From the NCBI RefSeq assembly GCF_029395475.1, contig NZ_CP113917.1, positions 2,170,001 to 2,234,000 on the forward strand: a DNA stretch of 64,000 nucleotides, read 5' to 3'. The DNA comes from Bifidobacterium sp. ESL0775 (GTDB lineage Bacteria; Actinomycetota; Actinomycetes; Actinomycetales; Bifidobacteriaceae). A program made the position numbers and the translations under genes. Positions 53,516-61,686 of this stretch are shown here, one piece after another; position 1 is the first letter of the stretch; the number at the start of each line of letters is the position of its first letter. The notes beneath the pieces are model-generated. The model had not been told where the DNA came from. It was given only the letters and a program-made list of their open reading frames with translations, and made no database searches.

Positions 53516-54205
53516 ATGCCACGCATCAATGAGGCCAATCTCGAGGAACATCGCCGTCACACGATGAACGCGCTGCTCGATTCGGCGGAGAAAATCATGC
53601 GTGAGCAGGGCGGCGACGCGCTCACCCCGGCCAACGTCAGCAAGGGCGCCGGCATCGCACGCAACTCGATCTACCGCTATGTCAAGGATATGAAGGACCT
53701 GCGGCGGCAACTCATGGCGCGGCACATGCCCAAGTGGATCGACGCGCTCGAGGAAGGGCTTGGCGGCGTCACCGATCCGGCGGAAATCGTGGTGCAGTGG
53801 GTGAGAATCAACCTCGAGCAATCCGTATTGCAGGGCCACGATTGGATGACGCAGATACCGCTGAGCGACGCCCAGACCTACAGGGACGACAAAGTCCTTT
53901 GGCCGAAACCTGAAAACACGGCGAGCGACGGCGACAAAGCCGATGACACTTCACCAAACGACCAGCCGCTCGAACCGACCCAACCTAGCCTGCACGAACG
54001 GGTCAACGCGCCCATCGTGGCGGCCTGGGGCAAATTGTGCCCCGAAAATCCGCAAGTCGGCATCGCATTGACCGAAGGCCTCGTCTCCAGCGGCATGCGC
54101 CTGCTGAGCGGCAAGGAGCAGACCGAGGGAACCCGGACCGTGGCCATCAATGACATCGAACGCGCGAGCCGCGCCATCGTCGGTGAACTACGCGAAGACG
54201 AGTGA
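53516..54205 (+). CDS. TetR-family transcriptional regulator
   Basis: 229 residues. The helix-turn-helix is ALTPANVSKGAGIARNSIYRYVKDMKDLRRQL (about 37-68), preceded by NALLDSAEKIMREQGG. The C-terminal ligand domain includes a polar loop (NTASDGDKADDTSPNDQ). Divergent from the DHA2 pump and likely to repress it via the 53340-53360 palindrome, as is usual for such pairs. Confidence 0.9.
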   Translation: MPRINEANLEEHRRHTMNALLDSAEKIMREQGGDALTPANVSKGAGIARNSIYRYVKDMKDLRRQLMARHMPKWIDALEEGLGGVTDPAEIVVQWVRINLEQSVLQGHDWMTQIPLSDAQTYRDDKVLWPKPENTASDGDKADDTSPNDQPLEPTQPSLHERVNAPIVAAWGKLCPENPQVGIALTEGLVSSGMRLLSGKEQTEGTRTVAINDIERASRAIVGELREDE

Positions 54206-54509
54206 CATCGGCCTTTCGAATCCATATTGAGAGCCTGACCATCCACCACAGCTTCCACGTTCATCCACATCAGTCCACTTGTCTATTTTCCCAAACCGGG
54301 TTCTTTTGTGAGATAAAACACAACCGTCATTTCGACTGTATTACAGTGCGTATCCGGCACCCCTTGAGCCGTCTGCCTTTACAAGGCATAAGCACTATAT
54401 CTAGTGGTTGGAAAGCCGACACGCTACTAGAAGTTGGGGTTTAGTTTGGAACTACAACCATGTAGTCTGAATTTCTGAAAGCTCATAAGACATCAATTCG
54501 GAGGTTACG
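54206..54509. promoter_or_regulatory. nrd promoter region
   Basis: 304 nt. It holds an NrdR-box candidate at 54392-54407 (GCACTATATCTAGTGG, close to ACACWATATATWGTGT) and a weaker candidate at 54419-54434. Nothing else is recognised. Confidence 0.6.
54392..54407. promoter_or_regulatory. NrdR box candidate
   Basis: The near-palindrome CACTATAT-CTAGTG matches about 13 of 16 positions of the NrdR consensus, 103 nt before nrdH. Confidence 0.65.
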
Positions 54510-54806
54510 ATGACCGTTACTGTTTTCACCAAGCAGCATTGCCCGCAATGCATGGCAACAGAACGCCAGCTCAAGCGCCAGAACGTCACGTTCGAGACGG
54601 TGGACCTGACCGATAACCCCTCCACCGTGCAGCAGCTGATCGACGCCGGATTCAAGCAGACGCCGGTGGTCATCACGCCGGATTCCTCGTGGAGCGGCTA
54701 CCGTCCCGACCTCATCAAGGCGCTGGGCACAGGCGAGGTCGCGAAAGCCGCGGAGACCACGGCGGCCGCGGCATCGGCTCCAGCGAACAGCCACGTGGCG
54801 GCGTGA
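54510..54806 (+). CDS. nrdH: NrdH-redoxin
   Basis: 98 residues, glutaredoxin-like with thioredoxin-type activity. Redox motif C11-P-Q-C14, followed by QTPVVITPDSSWSGYRPD (cis-Pro loop and the WSGFRPD-like NrdH signature). An Ala-rich tail of about 20 residues is extra. It reduces NrdE. GGAGG precedes the ATG. Confidence 0.95.
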   Translation: MTVTVFTKQHCPQCMATERQLKRQNVTFETVDLTDNPSTVQQLIDAGFKQTPVVITPDSSWSGYRPDLIKALGTGEVAKAAETTAAAASAPANSHVAA

Positions 54807-54910
54807 CCCGCCCACCTCATTTCGCGGAATCAGCGACACACGGAACGATACATACCCGGCAGTTCACTCAAAGAGACACGAACCGTTACGAACACACGAA
54901 CAAGAGATAC

Positions 54911-55591
54911 ATGAAGTCAACAACGACAAGCGATTCATTGAATCCGGACGGGGCCCCCGAACCGGCGGCGGGGCAGGATGAAACAACCATTCAGCGCGCG
55001 GAAGCCACATCCCCGACAGCCAGCGCAGGGCAGAATGGGGTTGACGGCCAAGGCGCGACGGCCGCCCAAACCACCTCGCAGCCGGTGGACGAGCAGGATC
55101 TGCTCGCTGCCAGCGAACCGGAAGCCAAGGCCAACGGCGAACACATCGGGGCCGTGGTCTATTTCTCTTCGGTCTCCAACAACACCGCACGCTTCATCGA
55201 AAGCTGCGGCTTCCCAGACGAGGGCATCAACGTCTACCGCATTCCGCTACGCCCGAAAGACACGCCTCTTGAGGTACGCGAACCTTACGTCCTCATCGTG
55301 CCAACCTACGGCGGCGGCAATGTCGCGAAAGCGCTGCTGCCACAGATCCGCAAATTCCTGAACGGGCACAAGAACCGCAGCTTCATCCGCGGGGTCATTT
55401 CCTCGGGCAACAGGAACTTCGCCACGGCCTTCTGCGCCGCAGGCGACATCATCTCCAAGAAATGCCACGTCCCGTTCATGTACAATTTCGAGCTCCTCGG
55501 CACCCCGGACGACCAACGTCAGGTGCGCGAAGGCGTCCGCGACTTCTTCCTCGACGCCCGCCAGAATGATGCGAAACATCTTTCGTCATAA
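54911..55591 (+). CDS. nrdI: NrdI flavodoxin-like protein with N-terminal extension
   Basis: 226 residues. The last about 150 form NrdI: VVYFSSVSNNTARFIES (FMN phosphate loop), VLIVPTYGGGN, and ISSGNRNFATAFCAAGDIISKKCHVPFMYNFELLGT. It activates the dimanganese NrdF cofactor. The first about 75 residues are low-complexity Ala/Thr/Glu/Gln-rich and not part of the family, so a start further downstream is possible, but no Met lies near residue 75. Between nrdH and nrdE. Confidence 0.9.
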   Translation: MKSTTTSDSLNPDGAPEPAAGQDETTIQRAEATSPTASAGQNGVDGQGATAAQTTSQPVDEQDLLAASEPEAKANGEHIGAVVYFSSVSNNTARFIESCGFPDEGINVYRIPLRPKDTPLEVREPYVLIVPTYGGGNVAKALLPQIRKFLNGHKNRSFIRGVISSGNRNFATAFCAAGDIISKKCHVPFMYNFELLGTPDDQRQVREGVRDFFLDARQNDAKHLSS

Positions 55592-55629
55592 ATTTTACGC
55601 ACGCCCAAAAGGGGGTATTTAAAAACCGT

Positions 55630-55652
55630 TCGGCGGAATTCCGCCCTTTTTA
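55630..55652 (+). terminator. Terminator or attenuator between nrdI and nrdE
   Basis: GGCGGAA/TTCCGCC followed by CTTTTTA. It sits 70 nt before nrdE, so it may set the nrdHI to nrdE ratio. Confidence 0.7.
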
Positions 55653-55720
55653 TTTTAAATGCCCCGCTTTGGGTGTGTGGCTTTTAATCATCACAAGCAA
55701 TTCCTGAAAGGAACCAACAA

Positions 55721-57907
55721 ATGGCTCTCAACGATACAGCGCTGAGCATGGACAACACCGTCGAAGACACCGGCTTCGACCCGGAGCACGACTATCATTC
55801 GCTCAACGCGATGCTCAATCTCTACGACGAGAACGGCGACATCCAGTTCGACGCCGACAAGGAGGCCGAGCGCGCCTACATGACCACACACGTGGCCCGC
55901 AACACCAAGAAGTTCGCCTCCACCGCCGAGAGGCTCAAGTACCTGGAAGATAACCTGTATTACGATAAGGCCGTTTTCGACCAGTACACCCCCGAGTTCC
56001 TCGATTCCTTCTACCAGCACGTCGAGGACTTCGGCTTCGAGTTCGAGACCTTCCTCGGCGCTTTCAAGTTCTACCGTTCCTACGCGCTGAAGACTTTCGA
56101 CGGCAAGGAATATCTCGAGGACTTCCCGCAGCGTTGCGCTGCCGTGGCACTCGAGCTGGCCGCCGGGGACGAGAAGCTCGCCGTCAAGTACGTCGACGAA
56201 ATCCTTTCTGGACGCTTCCAGCCCGCCACCCCGACCTTCCTGAACCTGGGCAAGGCCCAGCGCGGCGAGCCTGTCTCCTGCTTCCTTGTGCGCATCGAGG
56301 ACAACATGGAGTCCATCGCCCGCGGCATCAACTCCGCCCTGCAGCTTTCCAAGCGCGGCGGTGGTGTGGCCCTGCTGCTCACCAACCTGCGTGAGCAGGG
56401 CGCTCCAATCAAGCACATCGAGCACCAGTCCAGCGGCGTCGTGCCAGTGATGAAGCTTCTCGAGGACTCCTTCTCCTACGCCAACCAGCTCGGTGCACGT
56501 CAGGGCGCGGGCGCGGTCTACCTGAACGCGCACCACCCCGACATCCTGCGCTTCCTCGATACCAAGCGCGAGAACGCCGACGAAAAGACGCGAATCAAGT
56601 CGCTGTCGCTCGGCGTGGTTATCCCCGACATCACCTTCGAGCTCGCCAAGCGCAAGGAGAAGATGGCCCTCTTCTCCCCCTACGACGTCGAGCGCGTCTA
56701 CGGCAAGCCGTTCGCGGATATTTCCGTCACCGAAAAGTATGACGAAATGCTTAACGACGACCGCATCCACAAGACCTACATCGATGCCCGCGAGTTCTTC
56801 ATGACCTTGGGCGAGGTGCAGTTCGAGTCCGGCTACCCCTACATCCTCTTCGAGGACACCGTCAACAAGGCCAACCCGATCGACGGCCGCGTCACGATGT
56901 CGAACCTCTGCTCCGAAATCCTGCAAGTGCAGGAAGCGTCCACCTATAACGACGACCTGAGCTACAAGCACGTCGGCAAGGACATCTCCTGCAACCTCGG
57001 CTCGCTCAACATCGCCAAGGCGATGGACGGCGGCCTGGCCGACCCGGTGGAGACCGCGATTCGCGCGCTCACTTCCGTTTCCGAGCAAACCCACATCGAC
57101 TCGGTGCCGTCCATCAAGCGCGGCAACGAAGAGGGCCACTCCATCGGCCTAGGACAGATGAACCTGCACGGCTTCCTCGCCCGCGAGCACATGTATTACG
57201 GTTCCGAAGAGGCGCTGGACTTCACCGACATGTACTTCATGACCGTGGCCTACCACGCCTACAAGGCCTCCCACAAGCTGGCCGTCGAGCGCGGCCATGC
57301 CTTCGCGACCTTCGACAAGTCCGATTACGCCAAACCGGCGGGCCAAGGCAACTACTTCGACAAGTACACCGACGGCCGCCGCTCGCTGGAGCCCAAGACC
57401 CATACGGTCAAGGACCTCTTCGAGCGCTTCGGCATCCACATCCCCACCGTCTCCGACTGGGAGGCGCTGCGCGACGAAATCCTGAAGGACGGCATTTACA
57501 ACGAGTACCTGCAGGCCGTGCCGCCGACCGGCTCGATCTCCTACATCAACCACTCCACCTCCTCGATCCACCCGATCGCCTCGAAGATCGAGATCCGCAA
57601 GGAAGGCAAGGTCGGCCGCGTCTACTACCCGGCGCCGTACATGACCAACGACAACCTCGAGTACTTCGAGGACGCCTACGAAATCGGCTGGAAGAAGATT
57701 GTGGACACCTACGCCGAGGCCACCCAGCACGTCGATCAGGGCCTTTCGCTGACCCTCTTCTTCCCCGCTGGCGTCACCACGCGTGAGCTCAACAAGGCGC
57801 AGATCTATGCCTGGCGCAAGGGCATCAAGACCCTCTACTACATCCGCATCCGCCAGCAGGCGCTTGAGGGCACCGAAGTCGAGGGCTGCGTCAGCTGCAT
57901 GCTCTAA
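55721..57907 (+). CDS. nrdE: Ribonucleotide reductase class Ib, alpha subunit
   Basis: 728 residues, typical NrdE length. [23 protein letters not shown] contains the first redox Cys, [13 protein letters not shown] the active-site N-x-x-x-x region, [17 protein letters not shown] the substrate loop, and the C-terminus ends in GCVSCML with the redox-shuttle Cys pair served by NrdH. It converts NDPs to dNDPs with NrdF. AAAGGAA precedes the ATG. No nrdF follows within the window. Confidence 0.97.
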   Translation: MALNDTALSMDNTVEDTGFDPEHDYHSLNAMLNLYDENGDIQFDADKEAERAYMTTHVARNTKKFASTAERLKYLEDNLYYDKAVFDQYTPEFLDSFYQHVEDFGFEFETFLGAFKFYRSYALKTFDGKEYLEDFPQRCAAVALELAAGDEKLAVKYVDEILSGRFQPATPTFLNLGKAQRGEPVSCFLVRIEDNMESIARGINSALQLSKRGGGVALLLTNLREQGAPIKHIEHQSSGVVPVMKLLEDSFSYANQLGARQGAGAVYLNAHHPDILRFLDTKRENADEKTRIKSLSLGVVIPDITFELAKRKEKMALFSPYDVERVYGKPFADISVTEKYDEMLNDDRIHKTYIDAREFFMTLGEVQFESGYPYILFEDTVNKANPIDGRVTMSNLCSEILQVQEASTYNDDLSYKHVGKDISCNLGSLNIAKAMDGGLADPVETAIRALTSVSEQTHIDSVPSIKRGNEEGHSIGLGQMNLHGFLAREHMYYGSEEALDFTDMYFMTVAYHAYKASHKLAVERGHAFATFDKSDYAKPAGQGNYFDKYTDGRRSLEPKTHTVKDLFERFGIHIPTVSDWEALRDEILKDGIYNEYLQAVPPTGSISYINHSTSSIHPIASKIEIRKEGKVGRVYYPAPYMTNDNLEYFEDAYEIGWKKIVDTYAEATQHVDQGLSLTLFFPAGVTTRELNKAQIYAWRKGIKTLYYIRIRQQALEGTEVEGCVSCML

Positions 57908-57947
57908 ATAACCTTGCCTCTTGAATGAGGCAAATCAACGATCAATG

Positions 57948-57981
57948 GCGTCGGGCCCCCGTTTACTCGGGGGCCCGACGC
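57948..57981 (+). terminator. Strong terminator after nrdE
   Basis: GCGTCGGGCCCCC pairs with GGGGGCCCGACGC (13 bp, 8-nt loop). A smaller TTGCCTC/GAGGCAA hairpin precedes it at 57914-57933. Confidence 0.8.
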
Positions 57982-58124
57982 TAACCGACGCTATGATTTA
58001 AGAAAGGATTGGCCATATTCCCAAGAAGATGCGGTGATGGCTGAACAGCTCGATATTGACGATCGGCCACGATTGGGATTCCTGATTCTTCATGCCAAAA
58101 TGTGCGGTAGTTAATCGCAGCAAA

Positions 58125-58190
58125 ACTTTTCATAGTATAAGTTGAACAGTCATCAATTCAATGGACTTTTCTAGTTATACTATGAAAAGT
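58125..58190. terminator. 16-bp perfect inverted repeat 3' of the type-IV permease gene
   Basis: ACTTTTCATAGTATAA (58125-58140) and TTATACTATGAAAAGT (58175-58190) with a 34-nt loop. On the minus strand it ends in TTTT, which suits a terminator for the gene ending at 58214. The large loop is unusual. Confidence 0.5.
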
Positions 58191-58213
58191 CGAGGTTCCA
58201 AAACCCAGCACCT

Positions 58214-59560
58214 TTACCCGCGGCCGGACCACTTGGGGTTGATGCTCATCGTCTGGAAACGCTGCTGCATCACGGCGTTGCCGAAATGCTCGCCGAAGAA
58301 ACGGGCGACCGGCGATGTCTGCGGCAGGCCGGCGATGCGGCCGTACCAGCAATCGAACGCCATCAGAGTGACCACGATGTCAATCAGCATCAGCACCAAC
58401 GCGACGGCGGTCAAGGCGTAGCGCCACTTCCACGGGATGAGGTTGATGAATTTCAGGATGCGCGGCAACAGTTCACGCAGCCAGATGAGCCCCGCCAAGC
58501 CCCAGAAAACCATGTACTTGCCGCTGGTCTTTCCGCCGAAAAGCGGCAGCCAATCGTTGGAATAATTCCAAGCGATGATGCCGAACGCCACCTGCATGAA
58601 CCACGCGACAAAGGCCTCGAAACAGCCGCCGATAATCGCGCTGGCGAAGAAGACCAGAATCGCGTTGGCGTGCCACAGCCGGTTCAGGCACATCGTGAGC
58701 ACCACGACGCCGAACCCATAAATCGGCGAGAACGGACCCCAGATGAGCCCCGCACGGTCCTGCCATTCGTTGAAGAAGATGAGATGGTAGATCTCCTCGA
58801 CAATCAGCCCGCCGACGCAGCCGATGACGAAAAGCCAGAACACGTTGAAAACATTGAGCTCGACGTAACCTTTGCCGCTTGGATCGCGGCCGAGCATGCC
58901 CGCGCCCTTCGCCTCGATGTACTCGTCATGCTCATCCATCCGCTTCAGCTTGCGCTGCACGGCACGTTCGCCAATGAGCGCCGGGTCGAGGGCGATGGCG
59001 AGCGCCACCAGAATCGCGATCTGGATCACGGAAAGCCCGACACCCGGCCCAAGCCCTTGCAATGCCAGCGAAAGCATGCCCTGGGCCACCGTCACCGCCA
59101 TCAGTCCGTATGACCACCGGGCCGCGTGCTTGCGCATGTCACGCAACAGCATCACGCCGAACACGATCAAAGACACCGCATTGACGAACGCGACCAAGGT
59201 CTGCGCGCAAGTCAGCAGGAACGTCAGGTCGAGCGGATCGACGCGCAGGCGGCCGATGAAGAATTCATGGATGCCATTGACGATCGAGTAACCGACATAC
59301 GGCACACCCACCAGCCCAACCAGCAAAACCAGCACGCCATACACTCGGCCGATGACGGTCAGGTTCCGGGCGGCGTGGTCGGCGAGGTTTCGTGAGGCGT
59401 CAGTGACTCCAACGGCGGCACGGACGGCCGAATGCACGACCGCGTCGGCGGCGGAGCTCGCGGCCTTGCCTAGAGCGCTCGTCGACGGTTTCGCGGTTGT
59501 TTCCGTATCGCCTGTAGCGAACGACCCCGTCTGGTCTTCCGTATCGGGAGCAGTCCCCAT
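58214..59560 (-). CDS. Putative type-IV ABC transporter permease (PF06541-like)
   Basis: 448 residues, about 9 membrane spans. After an acidic/Thr-rich N-terminus (about 50 residues) come four spans, a charged cytosolic loop (VQRKLKRMDEHDEYIEAKG), then the hallmark region with E-x-x-Y-H, RAGLIWGPFSPIYGFG and the C-terminal AWNYSNDW. This family is called CmpB/putative ABC-transporter type IV; the function is not established. ATG 59560 follows AGGAG at 8 nt; upstream codons are not supported. It stands alone. Confidence 0.8.
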   Translation of the reverse strand: MGTAPDTEDQTGSFATGDTETTAKPSTSALGKAASSAADAVVHSAVRAAVGVTDASRNLADHAARNLTVIGRVYGVLVLLVGLVGVPYVGYSIVNGIHEFFIGRLRVDPLDLTFLLTCAQTLVAFVNAVSLIVFGVMLLRDMRKHAARWSYGLMAVTVAQGMLSLALQGLGPGVGLSVIQIAILVALAIALDPALIGERAVQRKLKRMDEHDEYIEAKGAGMLGRDPSGKGYVELNVFNVFWLFVIGCVGGLIVEEIYHLIFFNEWQDRAGLIWGPFSPIYGFGVVVLTMCLNRLWHANAILVFFASAIIGGCFEAFVAWFMQVAFGIIAWNYSNDWLPLFGGKTSGKYMVFWGLAGLIWLRELLPRILKFINLIPWKWRYALTAVALVLMLIDIVVTLMAFDCWYGRIAGLPQTSPVARFFGEHFGNAVMQQRFQTMSINPKWSGRG

Positions 59561-59872
59561 AGCCTCACTCCTCTTCACTTCGGCCCCGCAATTCCACACA
59601 TTCCTTCAAGGCTACCCGCCACGATGGCCGTCATCAAATTCGGTTTCAAGCAAAGGAATATAATTCAGCATTTTCATAAATCTTGTCCCATAAAACCGAT
59701 ACGTTTGAATTGGGGATATTTCATATATCACACCAAAGATGGCGTGACGTCATCGCGCATAACCAAAAACCGCGATCGTCGGGATCGCAGCCTACGCGAA
59801 CAAATGAAAACCAAAATTAGACAACTACATAGGAACAACCACTGTCCGACTAACGAACAATCAGGAAAATCA
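59561..59872. other. 312-nt divergent gap
   Basis: AT-rich upstream region of the third LRR gene. An in-frame extension exists from 59624 but has no signal-peptide logic, so it is left as untranslated. No clear operator seen. Confidence 0.5.
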
Positions 59873-61417
59873 ATGAAGACACGAAACGTAATAGCCACTG
59901 TGGCCGCCTCTCTGGCCGCTCTCGCCCTTGCCATAGTGCCGCAAACCGCGATGGCCGGCGAGCATCAGCCATTATTAGACACCGAGCAGATGCCAACCGC
60001 CCAGGTCTACTGTGACGCGAGCAAACGCTCATTCGGCACCGACGCCTACTGGCAGTTGAGTTCGGACTGCTCGCAACTGCATCTTGGAAGCAGATACGAA
60101 GGGCGTATCGGCACCTTGCCCAACACGCGCCCGTGGTATTCCGTGAGATACTCGATCAAACAGGTAACGGTGGATACGCCGCTCAAAGCCCATGCCGACT
60201 CGACCAAGATGTTCTTCGACATGCCCTATCTGACCAGCATCGACCTCACCGGTTTAGACACCAGCGATGCGACCAACATGAATCAGATGTTCTATAAGAA
60301 CCCGTCACTTGGCAGCATCGTTCTTGGCGATCAATTCGACACCAGCAACGTCACCGACATGAGCTATATGTTCGCTTCGGACTCCACACTCCAGAATCTT
60401 GATTTGGGGCAAAAATTCAACACCTCGAACGTCACGAACATGAACCACATGTTCGGAGGAATGAAAAGCTTGGCATCAATCAACATGGGTCCCTCGTTCA
60501 CAACGGGCAACGCGTTCACGATGGCCTCCATGTTCCAAGGCGACTCCGCATTGAAACGACTCGACCTTTCCGGCTTCGATACAGGCAAAATCACCAGCGA
60601 CGACAGAATAGACAATATGTTTGAAGGGTGCACCAATCTGCGCTTCGTCCGAGTCGGAGCCAACGCGGCATTCAGAAGCGCGGCCAACACGCCTTCCGCA
60701 AACTGGAAAAGCCAGGACGGTAATTGGACAGGTGATCCAGCCCTTGGTTTCGGGCAGGATTCGCCCAGCACCACTTGGTACGGCAAGGCTGGGGTTTCCG
60801 TGAGTTTCAGCGCCAATGGGGCGCAGGGCAACGTCCCTGCGACGATGACACGCGACGCTTGGCCGGGCACCTCCGCAGAATTCGAGATGCCGGGCCAGGG
60901 TGAAATGACCAAGGAAAACCATACCTGGGCGGGTTGGGCACACGACGAGGGCGCCAACGAACCGCATTATCTCGCCGGTTCCATACTCTCCCTGGACGAT
61001 GATGACGACTCCAACAACGACACGACGATGCACGCGATCTGGCAACGTACAGGCGGTGAGAATGGGACCACCGAACCTGGCGAAGGCGGGACGGAGCCGG
61101 GCGAGGGAGAAACCGAAGGTGGCGAAGGCGAAACCGACACGGATGAGGACGCACTTGAACCGGAGGATGAGGAATTGGAACCGATCGTCGCCGAGGGACT
61201 ACGGCCCGGAACCCCTGGTCTGCCCGCATCCGCGGTCTTTCTGCAAGAGCGCGGGGCAACAGCCGCTGCTGGCCAGCAACAAGCGGAAGACGCGCAGCGA
61301 CAAGGCGACTTGGCTCGCACTGGCTCGTCTGCTCTGAACCTAGCCATCGTCGCGGCCACTATGGCTCTTGCCGGCTTGGCTATATTCCTGCGTCGATCCT
61401 CAATTCGCATCAAATGA
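59873..61417 (+). CDS. BspA-type LRR surface protein with LARTG sorting signal
   Basis: 514 residues. Signal peptide MKTRNVIATVAASLAALALA ending AMA before Gly-Glu. DUF285/BspA repeats span about 100-260 (MFYKNPSLGSIVL, MFASDSTLQNLDL, MFGGMKSLASINM, MFQGDSALKRLDLSGFDTG). An InlB-like domain follows, then a Gly/Glu/Thr-rich acidic spacer (about 390-440), LARTG (about 482), a membrane span and RRSSIRIK tail. Sortase anchoring via an LAXTG variant is likely. ATG 59873 has AGGAAAA upstream. No homopolymer tract is present, unlike the two larger paralogues. Confidence 0.88.
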   Translation: MKTRNVIATVAASLAALALAIVPQTAMAGEHQPLLDTEQMPTAQVYCDASKRSFGTDAYWQLSSDCSQLHLGSRYEGRIGTLPNTRPWYSVRYSIKQVTVDTPLKAHADSTKMFFDMPYLTSIDLTGLDTSDATNMNQMFYKNPSLGSIVLGDQFDTSNVTDMSYMFASDSTLQNLDLGQKFNTSNVTNMNHMFGGMKSLASINMGPSFTTGNAFTMASMFQGDSALKRLDLSGFDTGKITSDDRIDNMFEGCTNLRFVRVGANAAFRSAANTPSANWKSQDGNWTGDPALGFGQDSPSTTWYGKAGVSVSFSANGAQGNVPATMTRDAWPGTSAEFEMPGQGEMTKENHTWAGWAHDEGANEPHYLAGSILSLDDDDDSNNDTTMHAIWQRTGGENGTTEPGEGGTEPGEGETEGGEGETDTDEDALEPEDEELEPIVAEGLRPGTPGLPASAVFLQERGATAAAGQQQAEDAQRQGDLARTGSSALNLAIVAATMALAGLAIFLRRSSIRIK

Positions 61418-61448
61418 TCTAAGAAGCCATCACATTAAAAATGCGCGC

Positions 61449-61489
61449 GACACGGCGGGATACGGCAATGACCGTATTCCGCCGTGTTC
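61449..61489 (+). terminator. Terminator after the third LRR gene
   Basis: An 18-bp GC-rich stem with two imperfect positions (GACACGGCGGGATACGG with CCGTATTCCGCCGTGTTC), 32 nt past the stop. Confidence 0.75.
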
Positions 61490-61686
61490 ATATTCCACGG
61501 ACGCCTCGCGCCCGCCACGAAATGATCCAATCCGTTAAACCATCAAATATATTCGCTTTGAACAGAACATTTAAGGCATCAAATATGGTGTTACAGCGGG
61601 GATAATAATGAATGCAAGCGGAAAAACCACAGGCCGGTCGGACGTTTTGGTTTTCATCCGACAACACAAGCTTTAAGGAGCCCATT

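Larger units (their letters stand above)
57908..58213. other. 306-nt convergent intergenic region
   Basis: The nrdE terminator is on the left and a long inverted repeat (58125-58190) on the right. No ORF. Confidence 0.65.

Noticed and set aside
55691..57139. 482-residue minus-strand ORF opposite nrdE
   Set aside because: Antisense shadow of nrdE.
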